A stretch of DNA of 48,151 bases. It comes from Acidimicrobiia bacterium (GTDB taxonomy: Bacteria; Actinomycetota; Acidimicrobiia; Spongiisociales; ZC4RG35). The stretch covers positions 1-48,151 of the forward strand of contig JACCTH010000025.1 in assembly GCA_013812505.1 (NCBI GenBank). The letters run 5' to 3'. Positions 8,233 through 16,706 of this stretch are shown here, piece by piece; within the stretch, counting starts at the first letter, position 1; each line of letters opens with the position of its first letter. A program made the translations under genes and the position numbers. The notes below the pieces were generated by a model. That model was not told the DNA's origin, searched no databases, and was given only the letters and a program-made list of their open reading frames with translations.

Positions 8233-9988
8233 GCGACCGCCGTCCCGGCGACGGTGGCGGTTTTGGTTTTGGATCGTCCTGGGCGTGATCGTTTTCGCCT
8301 ACGGCTTCGGAGTGACCAGAGTCAACCTGGATCAAATCCGCGACGAATCCCGACGGGACAACCTCGTGCGAATCCTCCGCGCCCTCGCCCGACCCGAGAT
8401 CCTCGAACAGGACGTCGCCGAGACAGCTACCGATATCTCGATCGATATTCCATGCACGGGCGAGCCGGGCGAGGTCACGTCGACGGGCGAACGACAACTC
8501 GCGCTGAATCCGGGCTGTGCCGATCCCCGGGCAACCATCGTGGTGAGCGGTTCCGGTTTCGCTCCGAACACCGAGGTCGGGATCTTCCTGATTCCGGAGT
8601 CTCAGGTGTCGTTGCGACTCGATCTTGTCCGCACCGACGGGAGCGGCGCTTTCGGGACGGAGGTGAGGCTCCCGAATCGACCCTCCGAGCAGCCCCAGAC
8701 CATCAGAGTGGTAAGCACGGATGCGACGGGTGCCTTGCACTGGACCCAAACTGCGCGCGACACGCTCAGGTACATCATCGAGACGGTCTTTCTCGCCCTC
8801 ATCGCCACAACCTTCGCCACCCTTCTGGCTGTCCCGCTTTCGTTCTTCGCCGCCCGCAACCTCATGGATGAAATCTCGAGCCCGCTAACGAACGTCGCTT
8901 TGGGTCTGATCGCGGCTCCGGTGGGCATCGGCTTCGGTGCGGCAGCCGCGATTCATATCGCGAGGTTCGCTGACCCCATCGGCGATCGGCCGGTTCTAAC
9001 GCTCGTCGGCCTAGCGGCGTCAATCGGACTTGCTGTTTGGTTGCTCCGCAGAACTGGCCGCGGAATTGTTTGGGTTCTCCAGTTTCTCCTGCTGATCCTT
9101 GCGCTCTACCTGATTTCCCGTCTGCTTGTCGCTGTCGGACGCTGGGCCGAGCCGAGGCTGGGTGCCTTCGACTTCCTCGGCGGTTTCCTCGCTGGAAGCG
9201 GGGACATTCTTGGTTTTGGCATAATCGTCATCGCCGCCCTCCTCGCCGCGGCAGGGTTGGTCATGGCCGCCAACCGATTCGGTCATCGTTTGCGACGGGT
9301 TCTTAGTGCAGGCGCGCTTAATTCAATCAACGTTCCCCTGGCCGTAGTAGCCATTGCTCTTTGGGCGGTGCTAGTCGCGCGAGCCATCGCCTGGTTCTAC
9401 GAATGGGTCGATCCGGCACGCACACTTTGGATCCCCCTCGCTGTCGGAGCTTTGCTGGGACTGCTGCTCGCCTCGCGGGCGCGGCGCCGGCACTCGCTCA
9501 ATCTTGGGCTCGGCATCTACTACTTCACCCGCACGGTATTCAACGTGCTGCGAGCCCTCGAGCCTTTGATTCTGGCTCTCGTCTTTGTGATCTGGGTCGG
9601 GCTTGGCCCCTTCGCGGGCGCTCTTGCCTTGGCCCTGCACACGATCGCCGCCTTGGGCAAGCTTTACTCCGAACAAGTGGAGAGCATCGCTGAGGGTCCA
9701 ATGGAAGCAATCAGAGCGACGGGTGCCAACCGATTGCAGAACGTCGTCTACGGGGTCGTACCGCAGGTCATCCCGCCCTATATCTCTTTCACTATGTATC
9801 GCTGGGACATCAACGTCCGAATGTCGACCATCATTGGTTTCGTCGGAGGTGGCGGCATCGGCTTTCTCTTGCAGCAGAACATCGGCGTCCTGGACTATCG
9901 CGCGGCCGCCGCCCAGATTCTCGCCATCGCGATCGTGGTCGCCTCGATGGACTGGCTGAGCTCTAAAATAAGGGTCCGCTACGTCTGA
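8225..9988 (+). CDS. phnE: Phosphonate ABC transporter permease (PhnE) with large extracytoplasmic insert
   Basis: About 587 residues, twice the usual PhnE length. After an Arg-rich start and one membrane helix (about residues 12-30) comes a non-membrane region to about residue 175, including a beta-rich stretch (TIVVSGSGFAPNTEVGIFLI, then DGSGAFGTEVRLP) that resembles an Ig/IPT-like fold. The rest carries many helices and the permease signature EGPMEAIRATGANRLQNV with the C-terminal MSTIIGFVGGGGIGFLL, typical of PhnE. The start is uncertain: TTG 8225 overlaps phnC by 8 nt and has AGGA upstream; ATG 8183 is the alternative. The ORF ends overlapping dgt. Confidence 0.85.
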   Translation: MVERPPSRRRWRFWFWIVLGVIVFAYGFGVTRVNLDQIRDESRRDNLVRILRALARPEILEQDVAETATDISIDIPCTGEPGEVTSTGERQLALNPGCADPRATIVVSGSGFAPNTEVGIFLIPESQVSLRLDLVRTDGSGAFGTEVRLPNRPSEQPQTIRVVSTDATGALHWTQTARDTLRYIIETVFLALIATTFATLLAVPLSFFAARNLMDEISSPLTNVALGLIAAPVGIGFGAAAAIHIARFADPIGDRPVLTLVGLAASIGLAVWLLRRTGRGIVWVLQFLLLILALYLISRLLVAVGRWAEPRLGAFDFLGGFLAGSGDILGFGIIVIAALLAAAGLVMAANRFGHRLRRVLSAGALNSINVPLAVVAIALWAVLVARAIAWFYEWVDPARTLWIPLAVGALLGLLLASRARRRHSLNLGLGIYYFTRTVFNVLRALEPLILALVFVIWVGLGPFAGALALALHTIAALGKLYSEQVESIAEGPMEAIRATGANRLQNVVYGVVPQVIPPYISFTMYRWDINVRMSTIIGFVGGGGIGFLLQQNIGVLDYRAAAAQILAIAIVVASMDWLSSKIRVRYV

Positions 9989-10985
9989 TCGCTTTTTCCG
10001 CCGTACCCGCGAGATAAGGGAACAGGCTGAATCTGCCCTCGCCCCGGCCGCGGCGCGATCTTTTGATTCGAAAGGGCGGGAAGTTGAGGAGGAGCCCGAC
10101 GAGTTTCGGACGGTCTACGAGCGCGACCGCGACCGCATCATCCACACCAAGGCCTTCCGGCGGCTCAAGCACAAGACCCAGGTCTTCCTCAACCCCGAGG
10201 GCGACCACTATGTGACTCGTCTCACCCACACCTTGCAGGTCACCCAGGTGGGGCGGTCTCTGGCCGCGAGCCTCGGACTGAATGAGGCCCTAACTGAAGC
10301 TATCTGTCTCGGTCACGACGTCGGACACTCCCCTTTCGGACACACCGGTGAAGATGCTCTCACCCCCTACGTCGGCACTGATTGGCTCCATTCCGCCCAC
10401 AGCGTCCGCGTGCTCTCGCTCCTCGAACCACAAAACCTGACGTTCGAGGTGCTGGATGGAATCCGGGCGCACTCGTGGCGGGTCAATCCACCGCCCAGCA
10501 CCCAAGAAGGGATGCTGTGCCGCTTTGCCGACCGGATCGCCTACCTCACTCACGACGTGGCCGACGCGATCAGAGCCGACATTTTCAGCCTCACCGATCT
10601 CCCTCCTGCGGCCCTCAAGCGTTTTGGAGATGCGAGCCGCCTGTGGATCAACGCCATGATTCGGGCAGTGGTGGACTACAGCCTCGAGACAGGTGACGTG
10701 GCGATGGACCCGGAAACTCTCGAGGTGATGAACGACTTGCGAAGCTTCATGTTCGAGCGCGTCTATCTGCGGCCCGAAGCCGAAGCGCAAAGGATTAGGG
10801 CGGTTGCGGTCATCCAGAATCTCGTCGACTACTTCACGGCTCATCCGATGGAAATTCCGCCATCGATCACGGCACCCGACGCTGAGCCGGTGACGGCGGC
10901 AGTCGATTTCGTCGCCGGGATGACCGACCGCTACGCCATTACCACCCACGACCGCTTGTTCCGGCCCAGGCTGTTCGACTCATGA
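9981..10985 (+). CDS. dgt: Deoxyguanosinetriphosphate triphosphohydrolase-like protein (HD domain), probable ACG start
   Basis: A 334-residue HD-domain dNTP triphosphohydrolase, which cleaves dNTPs to deoxynucleoside and triphosphate. The N-terminal part has SFDSKGRE, RDRDRIIHTKAFRRLKHKTQ and THTLQVTQ; the HD motif is LGHDVGHSPFGHTGED. Between the upstream in-frame TAA (9969-9971) and the first GTG (10212) no ATG, GTG or TTG exists, yet the conserved N-terminus is encoded there. ACG 9981 is the best start: AAGGG lies 6 nt before it, it reads (M)SDRFFRRT, and it overlaps the phnE stop by 8 nt as operon genes often do. A start at 10212 would lose 77 conserved-looking residues. Confidence 0.85.
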   Translation, partial: TSDRFFRRTREIREQAESALAPAAARSFDSKGREVEEEPDEFRTVYERDRDRIIHTKAFRRLKHKTQVFLNPEGDHYVTRLTHTLQVTQVGRSLAASLGLNEALTEAICLGHDVGHSPFGHTGEDALTPYVGTDWLHSAHSVRVLSLLEPQNLTFEVLDGIRAHSWRVNPPPSTQEGMLCRFADRIAYLTHDVADAIRADIFSLTDLPPAALKRFGDASRLWINAMIRAVVDYSLETGDVAMDPETLEVMNDLRSFMFERVYLRPEAEAQRIRAVAVIQNLVDYFTAHPMEIPPSITAPDAEPVTAAVDFVAGMTDRYAITTHDRLFRPRLFDS

Positions 10986-11617
10986 CCGACGATCGATCCG
11001 CCACGTTCTTCAAGACCCCGGCCGAGTTTCGGCGTTGGCTGGCAAAGAACCACGCCACGGCGACCGAGCTGTGGATGGGCTTGAACAAGAAGCACGTCGT
11101 CCCTCGCGGTCTCACCTGGGCGCTGGCTGTCGAAGAAGCGCTTTGCTACGGCTGGATCGACTCGAAGTCACAACGAATCGACGACGACCGGGTGCGCCAG
11201 CGCTGGACCCCTCGCAAACCAGGAAGCAACTGGAGCAACATCAACATCACGCTCGTCGAAAAGCTCATCGCCGGGGGACGCATGCAGCCTGCCGGCCTCG
11301 CTGCTTTCGAGAGCCGGCGCGAGGACCGCAGCGGGATCTACTCATACGAGAACCGGCATCAGATCGAGCTACATGAAGAGTTCGCAAAGCAACTCGCTTC
11401 TAACCCGAAAGCAACTGTTTTCTGGGAAGCAGCGACACCGAGCTATCGCACCGGATGCATCCATTGGGTGATGTCGGCCAAGCAAGAAGCAACGCGCGAG
11501 AAGCGGATGGCGCAACTGATTAAGGATTCTGCGGCCGGCCGAATGATCCCCCCGCAGCGTTACGGGGAGACTCCCGCCTGGGTCGCTAAGGCCGCGGCGG
11601 CAGCAAAATCTTCCTAG
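10982..11617 (+). CDS. YdeI/OmpD-associated family protein
   Basis: A 211-residue soluble protein of the YdeI/OmpD-associated (bacteriocin-protection) family. Recognisable blocks are the N-terminal FKTPAEFRRWLAKNHATATELW, the central EALCYGWIDSKSQRIDDD, the RWTPRKPGSNWSNIN motif and the C-terminal helical WVMSAKQEATREKRMAQLI. The biochemical role of the family is poorly known, so none is assigned. The ATG overlaps the dgt stop (ATGA), so it belongs to the same transcript. Its TAG overlaps the stop of the convergent thiolase gene by 4 nt, leaving no space for a separate terminator. Confidence 0.85.
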   Translation: MTDDRSATFFKTPAEFRRWLAKNHATATELWMGLNKKHVVPRGLTWALAVEEALCYGWIDSKSQRIDDDRVRQRWTPRKPGSNWSNINITLVEKLIAGGRMQPAGLAAFESRREDRSGIYSYENRHQIELHEEFAKQLASNPKATVFWEAATPSYRTGCIHWVMSAKQEATREKRMAQLIKDSAAGRMIPPQRYGETPAWVAKAAAAAKSS

Positions 11618-12795
11618 ACCAGTTCGAGAGAAGTGACCGTGCCGCCGCCGGTGCCGTGGCAGATGGCAGCCAAACCCAGTGATCCGCCACGGTTCTGAAG
11701 CGCGTGGATGAGGGTGACCAGGATGCGAGCACCAGACGCTCCGATTGGGTGGCCAAGGGCAATCGCTCCCCCGTTCACGTTGAGCTGTTCGATGTCCACT
11801 CCCAGACGCCGCGTGAAGAGGATGCTGTTCAAGGCGAAGGCCTCGTTGTTCTCGAACAGGTCGAAGTCGTTGATCGATTTGCCCTGTCGCTTCAATAGCT
11901 TTTCAACCGCGGGGATCGGCGCCTCGGGGAATCGATAGGGCTCACCGGCAGCCCAAGACGAGCCGGTGATGCGGGCGATGGGCGTCAGCCGGTGCTCCTT
12001 GACAGCGTTCTCGGAAGCCAGCACCAACGCCGCGGCTCCGTCTGAGATCTGGCTGGAATTGGCGGCCGTCAAGCGACCGTCGGTCTTGAACGCCGGACGA
12101 AGGGCGGACAAGCTGTCAATGGTGGTGTCGGCCCGAAAGCCCTCATCGACGGTTAATTGCTTCTCTTCTTTGCGATCTCGAAAGGGCACAGGAACGATCT
12201 CATCAGCGAACTCTCCCGAGCCAGTTGCCGCCGCGGCGCGCTGGTTAGACAGCGCCGCGATCTCGTCGAGCTCGCGCCGAGTCACCCCTTCCTCCTCGAT
12301 CAGCTGCTCAGTTTGTTGACCCATCGCCTCCCCCGACTCCGGGTCCGATAAACCGTCGCGAGCCATAAGGTCGACAATTCGGGCACCGGCCGGGGAGTAC
12401 TTGTAGCCCCAACGAGCCGCCGCATCGAGGCCGAACCCGGCGCCGGACATCGATTCGAAACCGCCGGCCAAGATCACATCAACCTCGCCGGCATTGATCT
12501 GAGCGGCGGCGGTGATCACCGCGGCCATCCCTGAGGAACAAACCATGTCGACAGCGAGGGCATTGACTTGTTTGGGGATGCCCGCCAAGAACGCGGCTTG
12601 TCGTGGCACGAGCTGACCATGCCCGCCACGAAGGACATTGCCCATGATCACCAAGTCGAGCTTGTCTCCCCCGATCCCGGCTCGTTCGAGGGCAGCCTTC
12701 ATCACCGGCGCCGCCAACTCGGGTGGGGTCAAATCTTTGAAAGCTCCGCCGAAACGTCCGATCGCCGAGCGGACTGCCGAAACCACGTAGACCAT
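11614..12795 (-). CDS. Acetyl-CoA acetyltransferase (thiolase)
   Basis: A 393-residue thiolase that joins two acetyl-CoA into acetoacetyl-CoA or runs in reverse. All three catalytic positions are visible: nucleophile C86 in VDMVCSSGMAA, H349 in NGGAIALGHPIGASGAR and C379 in ICHGTGGG. The NEAFA block (residues 317-321) is also present. ATG 12795 gives MVYVVSAVRSAIGRFGGAF, the normal thiolase start; the longer frame reads into the neighbouring gene. It is the last gene of an acs-sORF-GNAT-thiolase run on the minus strand, which links acetate activation to acetyl-CoA condensation. Confidence 0.94.
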   Translation of the reverse strand: MVYVVSAVRSAIGRFGGAFKDLTPPELAAPVMKAALERAGIGGDKLDLVIMGNVLRGGHGQLVPRQAAFLAGIPKQVNALAVDMVCSSGMAAVITAAAQINAGEVDVILAGGFESMSGAGFGLDAAARWGYKYSPAGARIVDLMARDGLSDPESGEAMGQQTEQLIEEEGVTRRELDEIAALSNQRAAAATGSGEFADEIVPVPFRDRKEEKQLTVDEGFRADTTIDSLSALRPAFKTDGRLTAANSSQISDGAAALVLASENAVKEHRLTPIARITGSSWAAGEPYRFPEAPIPAVEKLLKRQGKSINDFDLFENNEAFALNSILFTRRLGVDIEQLNVNGGAIALGHPIGASGARILVTLIHALQNRGGSLGLAAICHGTGGGTVTSLELV

Positions 12796-12808
12796 GTCGA
12801 CGAAGCTA

Positions 12809-13555
12809 CTACCCGATGAGGAGTAGGTCTCCGGCGAAGGTTGTGCGGGAAAGGTCCGGAAGGTCGGCGTCGGGAGTCGCCATGAGTGTGTCGCGATCGA
12901 ACTCATCCCAAGCGAATGCGCCGTAGGCAAAGTGCTGATCGCTGAGCTGTAGCTCGACCGTTCCGCCGACATAAGCGAGGAGCGAGGCCATCACCGCGAT
13001 CGCGTCATCGTCGGGTCCAATCGTCGAGGTTTCGACCGACGACGTCGTCACGATGGCTGCGCTCGACTGTCCCACCGACACACAATGCCCATCGAAGTCA
13101 TTGACCAGATGAGCGACGTCGGCGAGCGGAGCTGGGTAGGACTCGACTGGTCGCACCTCGAGCGGCGAATACTTAGCGCTTGCTCGCACGTAAGGGCAGC
13201 CCGCGACAGGCGCCATTCCGAATTTTCGATAGAGGGCTTGCCCCCGCGGGTTTGCTCCCGCCAGCGTCATCAGCGGCTCGCCCGTGGGAAGGACGAGCTC
13301 CAAGAGCTGAAAGCCGATCCCCCGGCCCTGATAAGCCGGCTCAACGAAGCAGTCAGAGAGAACGCTGGTGTCGGCCAAACGACGATGGCCCGCAAACCCA
13401 ACGATGCGATCGCCGTCGCACGCAACCGCCATGTCTCCGGTGACCAGCACATGTGCGAACCAGGGATTGGACTCCCCGGGTTGGGGCTCGGTGGTCCACC
13501 AGACCCTGAGAATGGCGTCGAGGTCGGCGCTGGTGGCCGGTCGCAGGTCGATCAA
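12809..13555 (-). CDS. GNAT family N-acetyltransferase
   Basis: A 248-residue protein whose N-terminal 130 residues form a GNAT domain: the start IDLRPATSADLDAILRVW, the strand IVGFAGHRRLAD, and the acetyl-CoA loop QGRGIGFQLLELVL (motif A), then GANPRGQALYRKFGM. The C-terminal 110 residues do not match anything I recognise and may be a degenerate second GNAT fold. The TTG start at 13555 overlaps the TGA of the 43-residue ORF upstream (TTGA), which supports this unusual start through coupling. The acceptor substrate is unknown. It lies 13 nt before the thiolase gene. Confidence 0.82.
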   Translation of the reverse strand: MIDLRPATSADLDAILRVWWTTEPQPGESNPWFAHVLVTGDMAVACDGDRIVGFAGHRRLADTSVLSDCFVEPAYQGRGIGFQLLELVLPTGEPLMTLAGANPRGQALYRKFGMAPVAGCPYVRASAKYSPLEVRPVESYPAPLADVAHLVNDFDGHCVSVGQSSAAIVTTSSVETSTIGPDDDAIAVMASLLAYVGGTVELQLSDQHFAYGAFAWDEFDRDTLMATPDADLPDLSRTTFAGDLLLIG

Positions 13556-13683
13556 GGAGCGGTGGTGGGAGGCGGGTTGGTCATCATCTCGCGCACGCCG
13601 TTGTCGCGGTAAATGACAAAGACCGTGATCAGGACGAATACCAGCACGATTAGGGCCTGACCTACAAGCCGCCGACGGGACAA
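13552..13683 (-). CDS. Small single-pass membrane protein (43 aa)
   Basis: A 43-residue ORF below usual length cut-offs. It reads as a basic start (MSRRRLVGQ), one hydrophobic helix (about residues 10-24, ALIVLVFVLITVFVI), then a short charged and proline/threonine-rich tail. TTG 13683 directly follows the acs TAA and has GAGG about 5 nt before it; its TGA overlaps the TTG of the GNAT gene. Tight packing on both sides and a coherent membrane-protein composition argue it is translated. It is not the DUF485 protein often found beside acs. Function unknown. Confidence 0.6.
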   Translation of the reverse strand: MSRRRLVGQALIVLVFVLITVFVIYRDNGVREMMTNPPPTTAP

Positions 13684-15636
13684 TTAATCCTCGGTGGTTT
13701 GGGCAGTGGCCATCGCGGCGATGTCCTCCACGACTGATTCGTTGGCAAGCGTGGTCACGTCGCCCAGTTGGCGGTTCTCAGAGATGTCTCGCAACAGGCG
13801 GCGCATGATCTTGCCCGATCTGGTCTTGGGGAGGTCGGGGGTGAAGACGATCGACTTCGGTTTGGCGATCGGCCCGATAGTGGCAGCGACGTGATCGCGC
13901 AGCTCCTTCAACAGGGCATCGTCGCCGGTGACATTGCCTCGCAAGGTGACAAAGGCGGCGATGGCCTGGCCGGTGACTTCGTCTTTCCGGCCGACCACAG
14001 CTGCTTCGGCCACCGACGGATGCGAGACCAGCGCCGATTCCACCTCGGTCGTCGAAATGTTGTGTCCGGCGACGAGCATGATGTCGTCGACTCGGCCGAG
14101 CAGCCAGAAATAGCCATCTGTATCGCGTTTGGCTCCGTCGCCGGGAAAGTAACGGCCAGGAAAACGCGACCAATAGGTGGCTTCGAAGCGATCGGGATCG
14201 CCGTAGATCGTGCGCGCCATCGAGGGCCATGGTCGATCGAGGACGAGGAATCCTCCGCCTCCCAGCGGGACCGAGTTGCCGTCTTCGTCGACAACGTCCG
14301 CCGAGAGGCCGGGCAGAGGCCGAGTGGCCGAGCCCGGCTTCGTCTTGGTAATGCCGGGCAGCGGGCTGATCATGATCGCCCCGGTTTCTGTCTGCCACCA
14401 AGTGTCGACCACCGGGCAGCGCTCACCACCGATGACGCGGTGATACCACATCCAGGCCTCCGGATTGATCGGCTCGCCGACCGAACCGAGCAGCCGCAAC
14501 GAACTTAGATCGTGCTTCTGCGGATACTCGTCGCCCCATTTCATGAACGAGCGGATCGCGGTGGGGGCGGTGTAGAGAATGTTCACCTTGTATTCCTCGA
14601 TGATCTGCCAGAGGCGATCGAAATCTGGGAAGTTGGGGGCTCCCTCATAGATGAGCGAAGTGGCGCCGTTCCCGAGTGGTCCATAGACGATGTAGCTGTG
14701 CCCGGTCACCCACCCGATGTCGGCTGCACACCAATAGATGTCCGTGTCGGGTTTGAGATCGAACACCTGACTGTGGGTGGTGAGCACCTGGGTCAGGTAT
14801 CCCGCCTGGGTGTGGACGATTCCCTTGGGCTTACCGGTCGTGCCCGAGGTGTAGAGGATGTAGAGGGGGTCCTCGGAGTCGAGTTGCTCGGGCTCGCACG
14901 TGTCGGGCTGGCCGGCAATCGCCTCGTCCCACCAGAGATCGCGTCCTTCCTGCATCGCCACGGGCGAACCGGTGCGACGCAGAACGACCACGTTGCGGAC
15001 GCTCGGCGTACGTTCCAGGGCAATATCGGCGTTGGCCTTGAGCGCCACTTCCTTGCCGGCCCGCCAGGCAAAGTCTTGAGTGATGACCACCGTCGAACGG
15101 GCATCGTTGATCCGATCGGCCAACGCATCGGAGGAGAATCCGCCAAAGACCGCCGAATGGACCACGCCGAGCCGGGCGCAGGCAAGCATCGCCACCGGCA
15201 GCTCAGGAACCATGCCCATGTAGAGCGCGGCGGTGTCGCCCTTCTTCAGCCCGAGGGCTTTGAGCGCGTTGGCGAACTGACCGACCTGGCGATGGAGGTC
15301 GCGATAGGTGATGGTCCTCTTGTCTCCAGGCTCGCCGATCCAGTGATAGGCGACTTTGTCAGCCGCTTTTTCCAAATGGCGGTCGAGACAGTTGTACGAG
15401 AGATTGAGGCGACCGCCGGTGAACCACTTGTAGAACGGAGGGTTGGCGTCGTCGAGCGCTGACTGCGGTTCCTCGAACCAGCTCACCCGCTTGAGGGCCT
15501 GGTTCATCCAGTAACCGGCCCAGTCCTCTTCTGCTTGCTCGTAAATTCCGGGTTGAGCATTGGCTGTCTTGGCGAAGTCCGGGCTGGGCACAAAGACCCG
15601 ATCCTCGGTCAGCAGATTCTCCAGCGCGTTGCTCAT
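13684..15636 (-). CDS. acsA: Acetyl-CoA synthetase (acetate-CoA ligase)
   Basis: A 650-residue AMP-forming ligase that activates acetate to acetyl-CoA through acetyl-AMP. The N-terminal ACAS domain contains YWMNQALKRVSWFEEP; the AMP-binding core has ILYTSGTTGKPKG; the acetate-pocket region includes YWCAADIGWVTGHSYIVYGPL and DTWWQTETGAI; the C-terminal domain carries the regulated lysine in PKTRSGKIMRRLLR. ATG 15636 has GAGGAG just upstream and gives the normal length. Acetylation of that lysine is the usual control in the family; a GNAT gene lies in the same operon, but any link is speculative. An upstream YdcZ transporter gene is on the same strand. Confidence 0.96.
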   Translation of the reverse strand: MSNALENLLTEDRVFVPSPDFAKTANAQPGIYEQAEEDWAGYWMNQALKRVSWFEEPQSALDDANPPFYKWFTGGRLNLSYNCLDRHLEKAADKVAYHWIGEPGDKRTITYRDLHRQVGQFANALKALGLKKGDTAALYMGMVPELPVAMLACARLGVVHSAVFGGFSSDALADRINDARSTVVITQDFAWRAGKEVALKANADIALERTPSVRNVVVLRRTGSPVAMQEGRDLWWDEAIAGQPDTCEPEQLDSEDPLYILYTSGTTGKPKGIVHTQAGYLTQVLTTHSQVFDLKPDTDIYWCAADIGWVTGHSYIVYGPLGNGATSLIYEGAPNFPDFDRLWQIIEEYKVNILYTAPTAIRSFMKWGDEYPQKHDLSSLRLLGSVGEPINPEAWMWYHRVIGGERCPVVDTWWQTETGAIMISPLPGITKTKPGSATRPLPGLSADVVDEDGNSVPLGGGGFLVLDRPWPSMARTIYGDPDRFEATYWSRFPGRYFPGDGAKRDTDGYFWLLGRVDDIMLVAGHNISTTEVESALVSHPSVAEAAVVGRKDEVTGQAIAAFVTLRGNVTGDDALLKELRDHVAATIGPIAKPKSIVFTPDLPKTRSGKIMRRLLRDISENRQLGDVTTLANESVVEDIAAMATAQTTED

Positions 15637-15667
15637 CTCACTCCTCGCTCTCTTGCCCGAGAACCTA

Positions 15668-16096
15668 TCACCTGAGAACGAGGTAGGTCCCGATGCCGAG
15701 CAGGGCGAGGCCGGCCACTTTGCCCAGGTCGATCGGGTCGACGGTCGCCCCAAGAAGTCCGAAATGGTTGATCAGCGCCCCAACCACAAACTGGCTGACG
15801 GTGATCAGGACCAATGCGGGCACCAAGCCGAGCTCGCCCACCGAGAGCGAGAGCGTGCCAATGATGATGAGGCCAAACAAGCCGGCGGTGTAGACATACC
15901 ACGGCATCCCTGGGGCCGCACCGAGGTTGCCGCCCCGTAACAAAAGGATCACCAGGCCAATCACCACGCCCCCGGAGAAGTAGGTGATGAACGTGGATTC
16001 CACCGTGCCTACGTGCCGCTGCATGACTCCGGTGAATGTTGCCTGCACGGCAACGGCCACTCCACAAAGTATCGCTGCCGCCGCTGCCAGCCTCAT
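15668..16096 (-). CDS. DMT-superfamily YdcZ (DUF606) membrane protein
   Basis: A 142-residue integral membrane protein with about five helices. It matches the YdcZ/DUF606 half-size family: the first helix with QATFTGVMQRHVGTVESTFITYFSGGVVIGL and the later TVSQFVVGALINHFGLLGATVDPI are typical of this group. Family members are thought to transport small molecules or to form dimers; substrate unknown. ATG 16096 is preferred because GGAGG lies 6 nt upstream, although a TTG at 16102 is also in frame. It is divergent from the ASCH-domain gene, 24 nt apart, so the two share a promoter region. Confidence 0.85.
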   Translation of the reverse strand: MRLAAAAAILCGVAVAVQATFTGVMQRHVGTVESTFITYFSGGVVIGLVILLLRGGNLGAAPGMPWYVYTAGLFGLIIIGTLSLSVGELGLVPALVLITVSQFVVGALINHFGLLGATVDPIDLGKVAGLALLGIGTYLVLR

Positions 16097-16120
16097 CTCC
16101 AACCTCCCGATAATGGATTC

Positions 16121-16705
16121 GTGCGTTTTCTCAAACGGTTCTGGGAACCGATCGCCGCCGGGGAGGTCACTGTGGCCATTCGCCGCTGGGACCGACCTCG
16201 AGTCGTCGCAGGGCGACGCTATCGCACTGCCGGCACGATCCTCGAAGTCGACTCGGTGGAGACTGTCGACGAGGATGCGATCTCGGACGAGCTCGCCCTC
16301 CTCGCCGGCTACCGGAGCGCAGCCGAGCTAATTCACGAACTCCGCGACCGCCCCATGGGCGCCACCTTCGTGGTCCGGTTTCATGTCGTTGCCGGACCCG
16401 ATCCCCGCACGGTGTTGGCCGAGACGGACCAACTGAGCGACGCCGACATCGCCGAGATCAACCGGCGCCTCGATCGCCTCGATCGATCCTCGACTCATGG
16501 GCCGTGGACGCGACAGGTTCTGGAGATGATCGCTTCCAATCCAGGCCGGAGAGCACCGGACCTCGCCGCCGAGCTCGGACGCGAAACCCTTCCGTTCAAA
16601 GTCGACGTCCGCAAGTTGAAGAACCTCGGCCTGACGAACAGCTTGCGCGTGGGATATGAGCTCTCTCCGCGAGGGGAGGCCTACGTGAGTCGTCACGCCG
16701 AGTAG
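16121..16705 (+). CDS. ASCH domain-containing protein with C-terminal winged-helix-like region
   Basis: 194 residues from GTG 16121. The N-terminal 110 residues resemble an ASCH (PUA-like, RNA-binding) domain: KRFWEPIAAGEVTVAIRRWDR, AGRRYRTAGTILEVDSVETV, and a final beta strand ATFVVRFHVV. The C-terminal part (about 125-194) reads as a helix-turn-helix or winged helix (QVLEMIASNPGRRAPDLAAEL, then DVRKLKNLGLTNSLRVGYELS). ASCH proteins are linked to RNA or nucleoside binding; the exact role is unknown. The stop abuts the ruined sensor-like gene on the other strand. Confidence 0.72.
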   Translation: MRFLKRFWEPIAAGEVTVAIRRWDRPRVVAGRRYRTAGTILEVDSVETVDEDAISDELALLAGYRSAAELIHELRDRPMGATFVVRFHVVAGPDPRTVLAETDQLSDADIAEINRRLDRLDRSSTHGPWTRQVLEMIASNPGRRAPDLAAELGRETLPFKVDVRKLKNLGLTNSLRVGYELSPRGEAYVSRHAE

Positions 16706-16706
16706 T

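Noticed and set aside
15560-15940. Plus-strand ORF opposite acs and the YdcZ gene
   Set aside because: It is a shadow frame; composition is Arg/Asp-rich with no family similarity, while both genes on the other strand are clear.
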